Source: DASSUW01 sp963792385
GTDB lineage: Bacteria; Actinomycetota; Thermoleophilia; Solirubrobacterales; Solirubrobacteraceae
NCBI GenBank assembly: GCA_963792385.1
Contig: CAWBVZ010000006.1
Location: 496,001-560,000 of the forward strand
Reading direction: 5' to 3'
Length of the DNA stretch: 64,000 nt
Shown: positions 35,428 to 43,662 of the stretch, in pieces
Layout: each line of letters opens with the position of its first letter
How positions within the stretch are numbered: the first letter of the stretch is position 1
Translations under genes and position numbers: made by a program
Notes under the pieces: generated by a model
Told to the model about the DNA's origin: nothing
The model's input: only the letters and a program-made list of their open reading frames with translations
Databases searched by the model: none

Positions 35428-36788
35428 CAGCGCGCCATCAGCGTCCACCCTCCGGCGCGGCGGACCACGGGTGCGGACGGGGCCGGCGGGGCGCTCCCGG
35501 CGCGGCCCTCGATCACGAGCAGGTCCTTCATCGCGGCCGCCGTCCCCCACAGGTAGGAGCCGGGCGGCACGCCATCACGGCCGTCGCGAACGTCGGCGAC
35601 CGGAACGTCGAGCCAACTCGCGGCGACCGGGGTGAAGCGCAGGTTGGGAACGACGAGCGGGAGGCACGGGATGTCCGGACGCAGCGCCGCGTGCGCGGCG
35701 TTGCGGCGGGTATCGCGGTCGACGACCGAGTCGCGCCGCTCGATGAACCGCGGCGCCTGGTCGACCGCGCCGATCGCCAGCACGAGGAGACAGGCGGCGC
35801 CGGCGAACCGCCAGAGCCGCGACTCACTTCGGGATAGGACCACGGCGAGCGGGGCGGCGGCAGCCACGCACAGCAGCGCCATCGTGACCATCAGGTAGCG
35901 ATCGTTGAGCGGCGTGCCGGCGAGCACCGGAACCGCGGTCGCAAGCGCGCTCGCCACGAGCGCTCCGCCCAGCAGCTTCAGGTGCCCGGCTCGCCAGGCG
36001 ACGGCCAAACCGGCGAGCGCGGCAAGACAGACGTCGGGCCGTGCCGTGCGCGCGAGGATCCGCGGTCCTTCGGTGAGCAGGCCGTCCAACCCGGTCGGGC
36101 GGCCGGAACGGTCCGTTGCCTCCGTTGTAGCGGTGAAGCTGAACAGGGGGTCGCCGGTCAGGAGCAGATCGATCGCCAGCCACAGCAGCGGCGGGGCGAC
36201 GACGAGCACCGCCCATCGCAGGGCCTCGCGCCGGTCGGCGGGCCGCGCGTAGAGCCAGTAGGCGCCGGCCAGCAGCCACGCCTCGGGTCGCGCCAGCCCG
36301 GCGACGGCGAGGAGCGCGAGCACCGGCACACCGCGGCGCGGACGCGCCGCCTCGAGCGCGATCGCCCACACCACCAGCGCGGCGAAGATCACGTCGACGT
36401 AGGCCAGCGCGCCGTAGAACAGCAGCGTGTCGCGCGTGGCCACGAGTGCGGCGGCGAGCACGCCGACCGCCACGCCGAACAGCGATCGCCCGAGCGCGAA
36501 GACGCCGGTGACGAGCCCGCCCACAGCGGCGTAGCCGGCCACCTGCAGCACGGTCTCGGACGCGGGATGCAGCGCCGCGGCGATCACGCCGAGCACGTTG
36601 GTCAGGGGATGCGGGGTCGCTCCCTCGGCGAACGAGGGCGTCTGGAGGTGCAGCAGCTCGCGCCCCCATACGAGCGTCCACGAGGCATCCGTGTTCGGGA
36701 ACCCGCCGCCGTACGCCACGAACGCGACGGCGCCGATGGCTGCCATCGCGGCGACCGTCAGGCCGAGTCGCTCGAACGTTGTAGTCAC
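35418..36788 (-). CDS. ArnT/GT-C-like polytopic membrane protein
   Basis: This 456-residue protein has about ten hydrophobic segments. The first periplasmic loop has GGGFPNTDASWTLVWGREL, which carries an aspartate in the place where GT-C enzymes bind the lipid-phosphate sugar. GLARPEAWLLAGAYWLYARP and the soluble C-terminal domain (about 110 residues) also fit the GT39/GT83 style. It would move a sugar from a polyprenyl donor to a glycan outside the membrane. The GTG at 36788 is chosen since the frame further upstream runs through the terminator and the beta-helix gene. Confidence 0.75.
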   Translation of the reverse strand: MTTTFERLGLTVAAMAAIGAVAFVAYGGGFPNTDASWTLVWGRELLHLQTPSFAEGATPHPLTNVLGVIAAALHPASETVLQVAGYAAVGGLVTGVFALGRSLFGVAVGVLAAALVATRDTLLFYGALAYVDVIFAALVVWAIALEAARPRRGVPVLALLAVAGLARPEAWLLAGAYWLYARPADRREALRWAVLVVAPPLLWLAIDLLLTGDPLFSFTATTEATDRSGRPTGLDGLLTEGPRILARTARPDVCLAALAGLAVAWRAGHLKLLGGALVASALATAVPVLAGTPLNDRYLMVTMALLCVAAAAPLAVVLSRSESRLWRFAGAACLLVLAIGAVDQAPRFIERRDSVVDRDTRRNAAHAALRPDIPCLPLVVPNLRFTPVAASWLDVPVADVRDGRDGVPPGSYLWGTAAAMKDLLVIEGRAGSAPPAPSAPVVRRAGGWTLMARCQT

Positions 36789-36824
36789 GGTGGGTGGCGC
36801 AACGTACACGTGAAGCCAGAAAAA

Positions 36825-36854
36825 CCGAAGGCCCCGCAGTAGCGGGGCCTTCGG
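36825..36854 (-). terminator. Intrinsic terminator after beta-helix paralogue B
   Basis: A perfect 13-bp stem (ccgaaggccccgc / gcggggccttcgg) with a 4-nt loop is followed on the minus strand by TTTTT. It ends the transcript of the beta-helix gene at 36887 before the GT-C-like gene. Confidence 0.88.
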
Positions 36855-36886
36855 TGGCCGGAATGTGGGCTTGTCGCCCGTGAGGC

Positions 36887-37990
36887 TTAACCGGCTTCGT
36901 ACGCGCCCTTGTCGGGAGCGTTCACGCGTGAGCGCTTGTCGGCATCCAGCAGGAGCCCGAAGCTCTCGGCGGTGTTGATCGCAGGGCTGCCCGTGACCGG
37001 GTGCAGGTCTCGTGCGGCCACATTCGCGAACCGCGGATCGAGGTTCTGGTTGTCGGCCGGACCCGAGAGCGAGAGCTGCCACGGGCTGGTGCGGGCATTG
37101 GACCAGCCGAGGTTGTGGCGAGTCGAATCGCCGCTGCCGGGCTGATATTCCTTCGCCGCGTACCCCTGGTGGGAATCGGTGCTGCCGGCATGCCCGGCGA
37201 AGATGTTGTTCGCCGTGACGACGCGGTCGGGATAGCCACGATCGGAGTTGCCGCCGATCGTGAATCCGGAGGCCGCCGACGCGTAGACCGTGTTGTTGAT
37301 CAGCCACGAGTCGTCGAAGTTGCCCCAGATGTGCAGTCCGTAGCCGCCCGTGACGTCGCTGATGACGTTGTTGGCGACGACGACCCGGCTGCCGTCCTTC
37401 ATGTAGATCCCGTGATCGAAGAACACCTGGCGGCCGATGTGATGGATCTTGTTGCCGATCAGCGCCGTGTCAGTCCCGGAGTAGTGCAGGATCCCCTGCG
37501 CGTGATCGGTCTGGGGCGCAAAGTTGCGGATCTCGTTGTAGGAGATCTCGACGTGACTGGGCACGAGCCCGGACGTGTTGCCGAGCGAGACGCCCTGCGC
37601 GCCGGGAGCGTATGACCCGTCGATGATGAAACCGCTGAGCCGGAACCACTGGGCGTTCGGCAGCGACACCATCGCGCCGATGATCGGCTTCTCGCCCGGG
37701 TAGGCCTCAAGGGTGATCGGCGCCGATGCGGTTCCCTTCGGCGACGCGTAGACGGCGGGACCGATCGTTCCGGCGTTCGGACCCGCACCTGCGGTCCCCG
37801 AATAGGTGCCGGCACGGACGAGGATCCGATCGCCGGGCACCGCGGCGGTGAGCGCCTTGGTGATCGAGCGCCAGGGCAGCGTCTGCGAGCCGGGATTGGC
37901 ATCCGAGCCGGAGACCGACACGTAGCGAACCACACCGTTCGACGCACCCAAGGGCGCGGGCAGCACGCCGGCCTGCCACGGCGCGACCCA
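36887..37990 (-). repeat. Direct repeat copy 2 (beta-helix coding region)
   Basis: This is the partner of 21147-22250. The two stretches share long identical nucleotide runs. Boundaries are approximate and were judged by eye. Confidence 0.8.
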
Positions 37991-38515
37991 ACCCGACGGA
38001 GCGGGCGGGGTGACCGGCGCGGCCGGGCCCTTGATCGTGACGTCGGTGATCGCCGTGCGTGTGCGAGCTTGCTTGGTCGCGTAGATCCGGACGTAGCGGG
38101 CAGAGCGGGCCGTGAAAGTCGAGGTCTTGGTCTCTTCGGCAGCGAGCGTCACCGTGACGGCGGTCGTCCACGTGACGGCGTCGGTCGACGTCTGGATCCG
38201 GTACGCGCTGGCGTACGAGTAGCTCCAGTCAATCGTGACCGTGTCGACCGGCTTCGCAGTGCCGAGGTCGACGTACAACCACTGTGCAGCGGTTTGATCG
38301 GACAGCGAGCCCCACGCCGTATCGATGTCTGCGTCGACCACTCGGGAGGCCGGGAACGGGCCGTCGGTGGTTGACGCAACGGCCGGCCGGCCGTACGCGA
38401 GATCGCCGGGCACGGCTGTGCCGGCGACCGCAGGGGAGGCAGCGGCGAGCAGCGCCGCGCAGGCGAGCGCCGGGGGGAGGAGCCGGCGCTTGAGGTGGAG
38501 GGGGAGAGTGACCAT
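36887..38515 (-). CDS. Secreted discoidin plus parallel beta-helix protein (paralogue B)
   Basis: This 542-residue protein has a signal peptide (LLPPALACAALLAAASPAVA). Residues about 38-165 form an F5/8 type C (discoidin) carbohydrate-binding domain (VVDADIDTAWGSLSDQTAAQ, WLYVDLGTAKPVDTVTIDWS). A short Pro-rich linker leads to the DUF1565 motif (SVSGSDANPGSQTLPWRSIT) and a long beta-helix. The last 360 residues are nearly the same as paralogue A, but here the binding domain is complete and there is no PT repeat. Its own terminator follows. It probably attaches to and processes surface polysaccharide; the activity is unproven. Confidence 0.88.
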   Translation of the reverse strand: MVTLPLHLKRRLLPPALACAALLAAASPAVAGTAVPGDLAYGRPAVASTTDGPFPASRVVDADIDTAWGSLSDQTAAQWLYVDLGTAKPVDTVTIDWSYSYASAYRIQTSTDAVTWTTAVTVTLAAEETKTSTFTARSARYVRIYATKQARTRTAITDVTIKGPAAPVTPPAPSGWVAPWQAGVLPAPLGASNGVVRYVSVSGSDANPGSQTLPWRSITKALTAAVPGDRILVRAGTYSGTAGAGPNAGTIGPAVYASPKGTASAPITLEAYPGEKPIIGAMVSLPNAQWFRLSGFIIDGSYAPGAQGVSLGNTSGLVPSHVEISYNEIRNFAPQTDHAQGILHYSGTDTALIGNKIHHIGRQVFFDHGIYMKDGSRVVVANNVISDVTGGYGLHIWGNFDDSWLINNTVYASAASGFTIGGNSDRGYPDRVVTANNIFAGHAGSTDSHQGYAAKEYQPGSGDSTRHNLGWSNARTSPWQLSLSGPADNQNLDPRFANVAARDLHPVTGSPAINTAESFGLLLDADKRSRVNAPDKGAYEAG

Positions 38516-38675
38516 GTGGGCAGGTCATCGGCCCCCATGTCCGATTACTGACTCCGGTTATGTGACTCTCTTCCCCCCGTGAAAAGGGTGTGACGCGTAC
38601 AGAAATCACGCTGTTCGGGTCACAGCGCGACCTCGCACCGAGCGTCCAGACGCCGCTAAACTGGCGGCCCAATCC

Positions 38676-38747
38676 GGGCGCGTAGCTCAGTGGGAGAGCG
38701 CTCGCTTCACACGCGAGAGGTCGCAGGTTCGAAACCCGCCGCGCCCA
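38676..38747 (+). tRNA. tRNA-Val (CAC)
   Basis: This is a 72-nt cloverleaf. The acceptor stem is GGGCGCG/CGCGCCC with discriminator A, the D-arm is GCTCAGTGGGAGAGC, the anticodon arm CTCGC-TTCACAC-GCGAG reads CAC, and the T-arm contains GGTTCGAAACC. The CCA end is not encoded. A possible -10 (TAAACT) lies at 38657-38662. Confidence 0.96.
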
Positions 38748-38794
38748 TCGATCCGGAACGTGCGTGCCCTCGCGGTCCGTGGTGTGATCCTGCG

Positions 38795-39304
38795 ATGAGC
38801 CGAGCGGTGGAGGAGTCGAATCGCAGGCTCTTGCGAGCGCGCGATGCGATGGATCGCACGTACGCGCAGCCGCTTGACATCCGCACGCTCGCCCGGATCG
38901 CGCACGTCTCGGAGGCGCACTTCATCCGCACCTTCCGAGCGACGTTCGGCGAGACGCCGCACCGCTACCTCCAGCGGCGCCGCGTCGAGCGCTCGATGTT
39001 CTTCCTGCGCGAGACCGATCGGAGCGTGACGGAGATCTCGTGCGACGTCGGCTTCGCCAGCCTCGGCACGTTCAGCCGGACGTTCCGCGACATCGTCGGG
39101 CAGTCGCCGACGGAATATCGCGGCCACGCCGACCTCGTACCGGTGCCGACCTGCGTCGGCATGGCCTGGACTCGGCCGAGCAGCTTCGGAAAGACTCAGG
39201 TCGCGGGGTGCGCGACGTACCACTCGACGAACCGCGTGCAGCCGCCGTCAGTGTCGAACTCGAGCTCGAAGAGGTTCGAGAACACGTTGCCGGCCTCGAG
39301 GTAG
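38795..39304 (+). CDS. AraC-family transcriptional regulator (short form)
   Basis: This 169-residue protein is almost all HTH_18. The first helix-turn-helix includes PLDIRTLARIAHVSEAHFIR and the second is VTEISCDVGFASLGTFSRTF followed by GQSPTEYR. Short AraC proteins of this kind end around MAWTRPSSFGK, but here the frame runs on for about 36 residues across the 3' end of the converging NTF2-like gene. The ATG at 38795 starts just before the first helix. The tail may be a lost stop codon rather than functional. Confidence 0.88.
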   Translation: MSRAVEESNRRLLRARDAMDRTYAQPLDIRTLARIAHVSEAHFIRTFRATFGETPHRYLQRRRVERSMFFLRETDRSVTEISCDVGFASLGTFSRTFRDIVGQSPTEYRGHADLVPVPTCVGMAWTRPSSFGKTQVAGCATYHSTNRVQPPSVSNSSSKRFENTLPASR

Positions 39305-39579
39305 CGCGTTTCGCCAGTCGCGATCGCCCGCCGGCCGTCGATCAGCGACGGCGCGTACGCGGCCTCCCACGTGGCGGCGTCGTCCGGCTCGTGGAGCCAG
39401 GCGGCGAGAATCGCGTCGATGCCGCGCTCGGGCTCGTCGTACGGGTGGTAGGCGTACGTCGCGTCCGCGGCGAACAGCGCCCGGATCGCGGCCTCGTCGT
39501 AGGTCCGCCAGGCGGCGACGTAGGCGTCCAGCCACCGCTGCACGCTCTCGCTCGTGACAGCCTCACCAGCCACCGCCAC
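39196..39579 (-). CDS. SnoaL/NTF2-like domain protein
   Basis: This 127-residue protein has the compact alpha+beta barrel pattern of NTF2-like enzymes: VQRWLDAYVAAWRTYDEAAI, LFAADATYAYHPYDEPERG, then TRYLEAGNVFSNLFELEFD and a final GGCTRFVEWYV. Members are small isomerases, hydrolases or ligand-binding proteins. GTG at 39579 is likely; a TTG at 39591 and a GTG at 39573 are alternatives. Its 3' end overlaps the AraC gene by 109 nt in the opposite direction, and a 31-bp tandem repeat sits just upstream. Confidence 0.8.
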   Translation of the reverse strand: MAVAGEAVTSESVQRWLDAYVAAWRTYDEAAIRALFAADATYAYHPYDEPERGIDAILAAWLHEPDDAATWEAAYAPSLIDGRRAIATGETRYLEAGNVFSNLFELEFDTDGGCTRFVEWYVAHPAT

Positions 39580-39592
39580 GAGTCTACGCAAC

Positions 39593-39711
39593 GGGGTCTG
39601 ACCCCTGTTCGGGCCGCCTAACGGGGGTCTGACCCCTGTTCGGGGTGCCTAATGGGGGTCTGACCCCTGTTCGGGGTGCCTAATGGGGGTCTGACCCCGG
39701 TTCGGGCGGCC
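39593..39711. repeat. Four-copy 31-bp tandem repeat with GGGGTCTGACCCC palindrome
   Basis: Four units have an exact period of 31 bp; the central T of the palindrome falls at 39597, 39628, 39659 and 39690. Each contains the 13-bp palindrome ggggtctgacccc, then tgttcggg and gcct. The outer units differ slightly from the two inner ones. It fills the gap between the NTF2-like gene and the hypothetical gene at 39712. Not a CRISPR, because there are no unique spacers. Confidence 0.92.
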
Positions 39712-40029
39712 TCAGTCGGAGGCGACGGCGAGGAGGACGGCGCTCTGGAGGTCCCGCAGCGCGGCGGCGCGTGCCTCGAGGTCGACCTCGACGTCTTCCG
39801 GCGCGACGCCGGCGGTGAGCAGTTCCTGCGCCAGTGCGGCGAGGGCGCGCTCGAGCTCCTGCTCAGCGCGCAGCAGGCGCTGGATGTGCCCGCCCGTGAC
39901 CTGATCGGTCAGGTCGAGCCGCTCGGTCGCGAGGCGCACGAGCTTCGTCGGAAGCGCCGCGAACTGCACAGCGGCGTGATCCTCGTATGCGAGGTGGCGA
40001 CTGCCGCCTCTGTCCAAACTGTCCTGCAC
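39712..40029 (-). CDS. Hypothetical protein
   Basis: This 105-residue frame has a GTG start. The sequence is mostly helical and acidic/leucine-rich (RLLRAEQELERALAALAQEL, LEARAAALRDLQSAVLLAV). No domain is recognised. It lies downstream of the amidase on the same strand, separated by 87 nt that contain an 8-bp hairpin overlapping the amidase stop (AGCGCCAA/TTGGCGCT, 40090-40118). The stop codon directly abuts the 31-bp repeats. A shorter form beginning at the internal GTG (VQFAALPTKLVRL) is possible. Confidence 0.55.
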   Translation of the reverse strand: MQDSLDRGGSRHLAYEDHAAVQFAALPTKLVRLATERLDLTDQVTGGHIQRLLRAEQELERALAALAQELLTAGVAPEDVEVDLEARAAALRDLQSAVLLAVASD

Positions 40030-40116
40030 TTCGGTCTCCAGTCAAGTTCGGGCCGGTAACCGGCCGTCCACAGCGTCCTATCGGTCATGAGCGCCAAGGC
40101 CATGACCTCTTTGGCG

Positions 40117-40830
40117 CTAATTGCCGAGAAACCGCTCCAGCCCGTCGGCGATCCCGCGCGCGATGCGCTTGCGGAAGCGCGCCGACTCGACCTTTGACGC
40201 GTCGGTCGCGTTGCGCAGGTTGGCCGTCTCGATGAACACCTTCGGCACGTCGGACAACCGCAGGCCGCCGAGATCCGAGCGGGCGACGAGCCCGTTGCCG
40301 CCGACGTAGGTCGCCCGCGGCAGCCCGGTTCGCTCCCCGTAGGCAGCGCGCAGGATCCGGCCGAGGCGGCGCGAGTCGGCGTAGATGTCGTCCGTCAGGC
40401 CCTCGATCCGGGTCGGCCGGATCACGTGGAACCCGCGCCCGCTCGACGGCCCGCCGTCGGCGTGGATCGACACCGCGGCGTCGGCCTGCGCGTCGTTGCC
40501 GATCGCGGCACGCCGGGTGATGCACGGCCCGACGCCGCGATCGCCGCTGCGGGTGAGGATCACCTCGGCGCCGTCGGCGCGCAGGATCCGAGCCACCTCG
40601 CGCGCGACGGCGAGGTTGTAGCGCGACTCCGTGTAACCGGACGCGGTCTGCGCCCCGGCCGTGTCGCACGCCTTGCGCATGCCGTTGCCGATGTTGACCT
40701 GGCGGTTGATCCGCTCCGGATGCGCGCCGTTGCGCCCGTTGTGCCCCGGATCGATCACCACCGTGCGGCCGGACAGGTCGCCGCCTCCCGCGGCAGCGAG
40801 CAGCGCCGCGACGATCGCCAGGCCTCCCAT
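40117..40830 (-). CDS. N-acetylmuramoyl-L-alanine amidase (Amidase_3)
   Basis: This 237-residue protein cleaves the bond between MurNAc and the stem peptide of peptidoglycan. The first zinc ligand lies in VVIDPGHNGRNG (H30), with the acidic ligand in TESRYNLAVAREVARIL, the histidine in AAVSIHADGG and the catalytic glutamate in VFIETANLRNATDA. The N-terminus is a short hydrophobic segment (GGLAIVAALLAAAGGG), so it is exported or membrane-tethered. It is divergent from the small membrane protein gene at 40890. Confidence 0.93.
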   Translation of the reverse strand: MGGLAIVAALLAAAGGGDLSGRTVVIDPGHNGRNGAHPERINRQVNIGNGMRKACDTAGAQTASGYTESRYNLAVAREVARILRADGAEVILTRSGDRGVGPCITRRAAIGNDAQADAAVSIHADGGPSSGRGFHVIRPTRIEGLTDDIYADSRRLGRILRAAYGERTGLPRATYVGGNGLVARSDLGGLRLSDVPKVFIETANLRNATDASKVESARFRKRIARGIADGLERFLGN

Positions 40831-40889
40831 ACCGACACAGGCTACGACCGGCGGTCGAGTCCACCGCCGCCCGCGCCGATGCTGAACGT

Positions 40890-41171
40890 GTGGAGTCCTT
40901 CCTCCAGCTCTGGCTGTACCTCCTCCCCACTGCGTTCGCCATCGGCCTGCTGCTCGAGGTGCGAGTCCCCGGCCGGGTACCGGTTGGACTGTTGGTCGCC
41001 GGCGTCGTCCTCTTCGTCATGGGCGCCGGCTCCTACGACGACGACGCCGACCCCGGGTGGTTTCTCTACGTAGGAGTGTTCGGCGGCCTGGGCGTGCTCA
41101 TCCTCGCCGCGCTGTGTGGAGGTCTCGCGATCAGCAGCGCGTGGCGGCGCCGCCGCAGCCGCGAGGGCTGA
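40890..41171 (+). CDS. Small three-helix membrane protein, function unknown
   Basis: This 93-residue protein has a GTG start. Three hydrophobic segments, at about residues 7-22, 31-46 and 58-82, are separated by short loops; an acidic YDDDADPGW loop lies between the second and third, and a basic tail (WRRRRSREG) is probably cytoplasmic. It lies 27 nt before the epimerase gene on the same strand, and the two may be cotranscribed. No family recognised. Confidence 0.65.
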   Translation: MESFLQLWLYLLPTAFAIGLLLEVRVPGRVPVGLLVAGVVLFVMGAGSYDDDADPGWFLYVGVFGGLGVLILAALCGGLAISSAWRRRRSREG

Positions 41172-41198
41172 CAAGCGAGTAGTCGCAATACTGGGAGC

Positions 41199-42167
41199 AT
41201 GAAAGTCACGATCACAGGCGGGGCCGGCTACATCGGCGCGCGTGCCACCCGCGAGCTGCTGAGCGCCGGCCACGAGGTGACCGTGCTCGACTCCCTCCTG
41301 CACCGGCAGGACGATGTCGCGAGCGCGCTCGAGGTCAGCGGTGCCCGCGTGATCCGTGGCGACGTGCGCGACGCCGCGGCGCGTGCGGACGCGCTTGCCG
41401 GCGCCGAGGCGATCGTGCACCTGGCGGCGATTGTCGGCGACCCGGCGTGCGCGAAGGATCCCGCCCTCTCGCAGGCCGTCAACGTCGACGCCACGCGCGA
41501 CGTCGTCACTGACGCCGAGGTGGCGGGCGTGGAGCGGTTCATCTTCGCCTCGACGTGCTCGAACTACGGCCGCATGGCCGACCCGCTCGTGGCGATCGAC
41601 GAGACCGCGCCGCTTTCGCCCGTGTCGCTCTACGCCGAGCAGAAGGTCGCGGTCGAGACCGACCTGCTTTCGCGCGAGGACTCGATCCCGGTCATCACGT
41701 GCCTGCGCTTCGCCACGATCTACGGCGTCGCCGAACGGATGCGCTTCGACCTCACGGTGAACGAGTTCACCCGCGACCTCTGGGACGCCCGCCGGCTCGA
41801 GGTCTACGGCGAGCAGTTCTGGCGCCCGTACGTGCACGTCGCCGACGCGGCGCGCGCGCTGGCGACCGTGCTCGCCGCCCCGCCGGAGCGCGTCGCCGGC
41901 CGCGTCTTCAACGTCGGCCACTCGGACGAGAACTACCGCAAGCTCGACCTCGTCGAGATGATCCGCGAGCGGCTCCCGAACGCCGACGTGGAGTACGTGC
42001 ACCGCGACGAGGACCCGCGCGACTACCGCGTCTCGTTCGCGCGCATCGGTACCGAGCTCGGCTTCGACCCGATCATGCGCGTCCCCGACGGGGTCGACGA
42101 GGTGCTCCGAGGGCTCGACGAGGGTCTCTTCGGCGACCCGTTCGACAGCCGCTTCTCGAACGTCTAG
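41199..42167 (+). CDS. NAD-dependent epimerase/dehydratase (SDR, extended type)
   Basis: This 322-residue protein has the Rossmann motif TITGGAGYIGARATRELL, the VHLAAIVGDPACAKDP segment, and the catalytic triad region FASTCSNYG with SLYAEQKVAVE (Y-x3-K). LRFATIYG and RPYVHVADAARAL are typical of NDP-sugar epimerases or dehydratases. GGGAG precedes the ATG. It likely supplies or modifies NDP-sugars for surface glycans. Confidence 0.9.
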   Translation: MKVTITGGAGYIGARATRELLSAGHEVTVLDSLLHRQDDVASALEVSGARVIRGDVRDAAARADALAGAEAIVHLAAIVGDPACAKDPALSQAVNVDATRDVVTDAEVAGVERFIFASTCSNYGRMADPLVAIDETAPLSPVSLYAEQKVAVETDLLSREDSIPVITCLRFATIYGVAERMRFDLTVNEFTRDLWDARRLEVYGEQFWRPYVHVADAARALATVLAAPPERVAGRVFNVGHSDENYRKLDLVEMIRERLPNADVEYVHRDEDPRDYRVSFARIGTELGFDPIMRVPDGVDEVLRGLDEGLFGDPFDSRFSNV

Positions 42168-43284
42168 GGCAAGCAGGCACGTCGGGCGTGCGCGCGATCG
42201 TGCACGCCGCCACCAGCAACCGCACCGCGAGCGGGAAACGGCGGCCCGGCGGCGGCGGGGCGAGGTTCTCCTCGTAGAGGTCGAGCAGCTCGAGGACCGC
42301 CGCGAACACGTCGGCGTGCGGCCCGTCATCGCCGACCGCGCATGCGAGCCGGGCGAGTGCCACCGGCTCCTCGGGATCACCTTCGCCGAACGTGCGCGCG
42401 ACCGCCTGGGCGCGTGTGCGAGACGACCCGCTCGAGCAGCGGGTCGAGCGGCCGCGGGACGAGCGGCGGCGGACCCGCGTCGACCGGCGTCGGCGCCGCT
42501 GAGCAGGCGCTCCATCTGCCCGCCCGCGATCGACCGCAGCGCACGCGCGTCGAGGCCCGCCTGGGCGGCGAGGCGCAGGTGCATCACCGCCGACGTGAGC
42601 GGCAGCCCGTACGGCGCGTCGCTCGCCCACAGCACGTTCGCCGGCGGCGCGAGCGTGAACAGGGCCATCATGTCCGCCGGGTCCCACCACGCCGTGTCGA
42701 TGAACAGGTTCGGATGGTCGGGCAGCACGCGCCACAGCCACGCGAGGTCGGAGATCGCGGCGTGCGCGAGGATCAGCCGCGCGTGCGGGAACTCGCCGGA
42801 CAGCCGCACGGTGTCGCGCCCGAGCGCCGGGATCCCGCGGCCGGCGTGGATCAGCACCGGCACGCGCCGCTCGTGGGCGAGCGCGATCAGCGTCGCGCAC
42901 GGCGGGCTCGGACAGCGTGAACTGCTCCGCCCGCGGGTGCAGCTTGATCCCGCGCGCGCCAGCGTCCAGGCAGCGGCGCGCCTCCGGCAGCGCGTGGGCG
43001 TGCGGGTCGACGCGGCAGAACGCGACCAGCCGGCCGGCGGACGCATCGGCGGCCTCGAGCACGCGATCGTTGGCGAGCGGGTAGCCGGTCGGCTCGTGCA
43101 TCGGGAAGACGACCGCGCGCGCTTGCACGCGCTCGAGCGACGCCACCAGCTCGCCGGCCGTCTGGCGCATGCCGTCGGGGTCGTCGGCGCCGATGTGCGT
43201 GTGGGCGTCGTAGAGATCCAGCTCGCCGAAGTCCGCCTGCAGCCGGTCCCACCAGGGGCTCATGATCGCGTCGACGTCGAGCAT
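42164..43284 (-). pseudogene. Amidohydrolase (metal-dependent hydrolase), multiply frameshifted
   Basis: Read across three frames, the protein is a complete amidohydrolase-related TIM-barrel: LYDAHTHIGADDPDG (H-x-H), GARGIKLHPRAEQF, VPVLIHAGRGIPALG, ARLILAHAAISDLAWL and VLWASDAPYG (metal Asp). It begins with ATG at 43284 (MLDVDAIMSPWWDRL). Frame changes fall near 42892, 42482 and 42412, each explained by one extra base, for example a C inserted in GTGCGCGAGCTGATC. The 3' end meets the epimerase stop and probably hides one or two more shifts. Either an inactivated gene or, more likely, sequence errors. Confidence 0.78.
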
Positions 43285-43336
43285 GCGGGGGGTGACCCTA
43301 TACAGCGCCCGGCACCGATGGCCGATACTGGACACC

Positions 43337-43661
43337 ATGCACTTCCGCCGCGAGCGCGTCCGGATCGAGACCCAGCGCCATGACATCGAGGGGACCGTCC
43401 AGCTCCCCAACGAGGGCTACCGGTCCCGGACGACGGACTTCCTGAACGCGCACGAGCGCGACTTCCTCGCGCTCACCGACGTCGAGGTCCGCTGGCTCGA
43501 CTCGAGCCGGCCGCCCGAGCGCCACGAGTTCCTCGCGCTGGCCGTGCGGCAGATCGTGCTCGTGGTCGAGCTGCGAGACGCTCGGCATCATCGACGAGAG
43601 CGGCGGCGAGCCAGAACCGGCGCCGCTCGTGGCGTCCTCCACGCCGCCTCCGCTCGACTGA
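43337..43661 (+). pseudogene. Conserved small hypothetical protein, one frameshift
   Basis: The ATG at 43337 begins MHFRRERVRIETQRHDIEGT and continues VQLPNEGYRSRTTDFLNAHE, RDFLALTDVEVRWLD and FLALAVRQIVLVVE. One extra base near 43573 breaks the frame; removing it gives ELETLGIIDESGGEPEPAP, a Pro-rich end and a TGA at 43659-43661. The total length (325 nt, one more than a multiple of three) agrees. It looks like a small conserved bacterial family (DUF6812-like, from memory), function unknown. It converges with the hydrolase, 1 nt apart. Confidence 0.65.
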
Positions 43662-43662
43662 C

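Noticed and set aside
39593..39711. CRISPR array
   Set aside because: The 31-bp units are contiguous with no unique spacers, and no cas genes are present.
40842..43046. A 734-residue minus-strand protein covering the epimerase region
   Set aside because: Only the stretch homologous to the amidohydrolase is sensible; the rest is antisense to the epimerase, whose plus-strand frame has clear SDR motifs.
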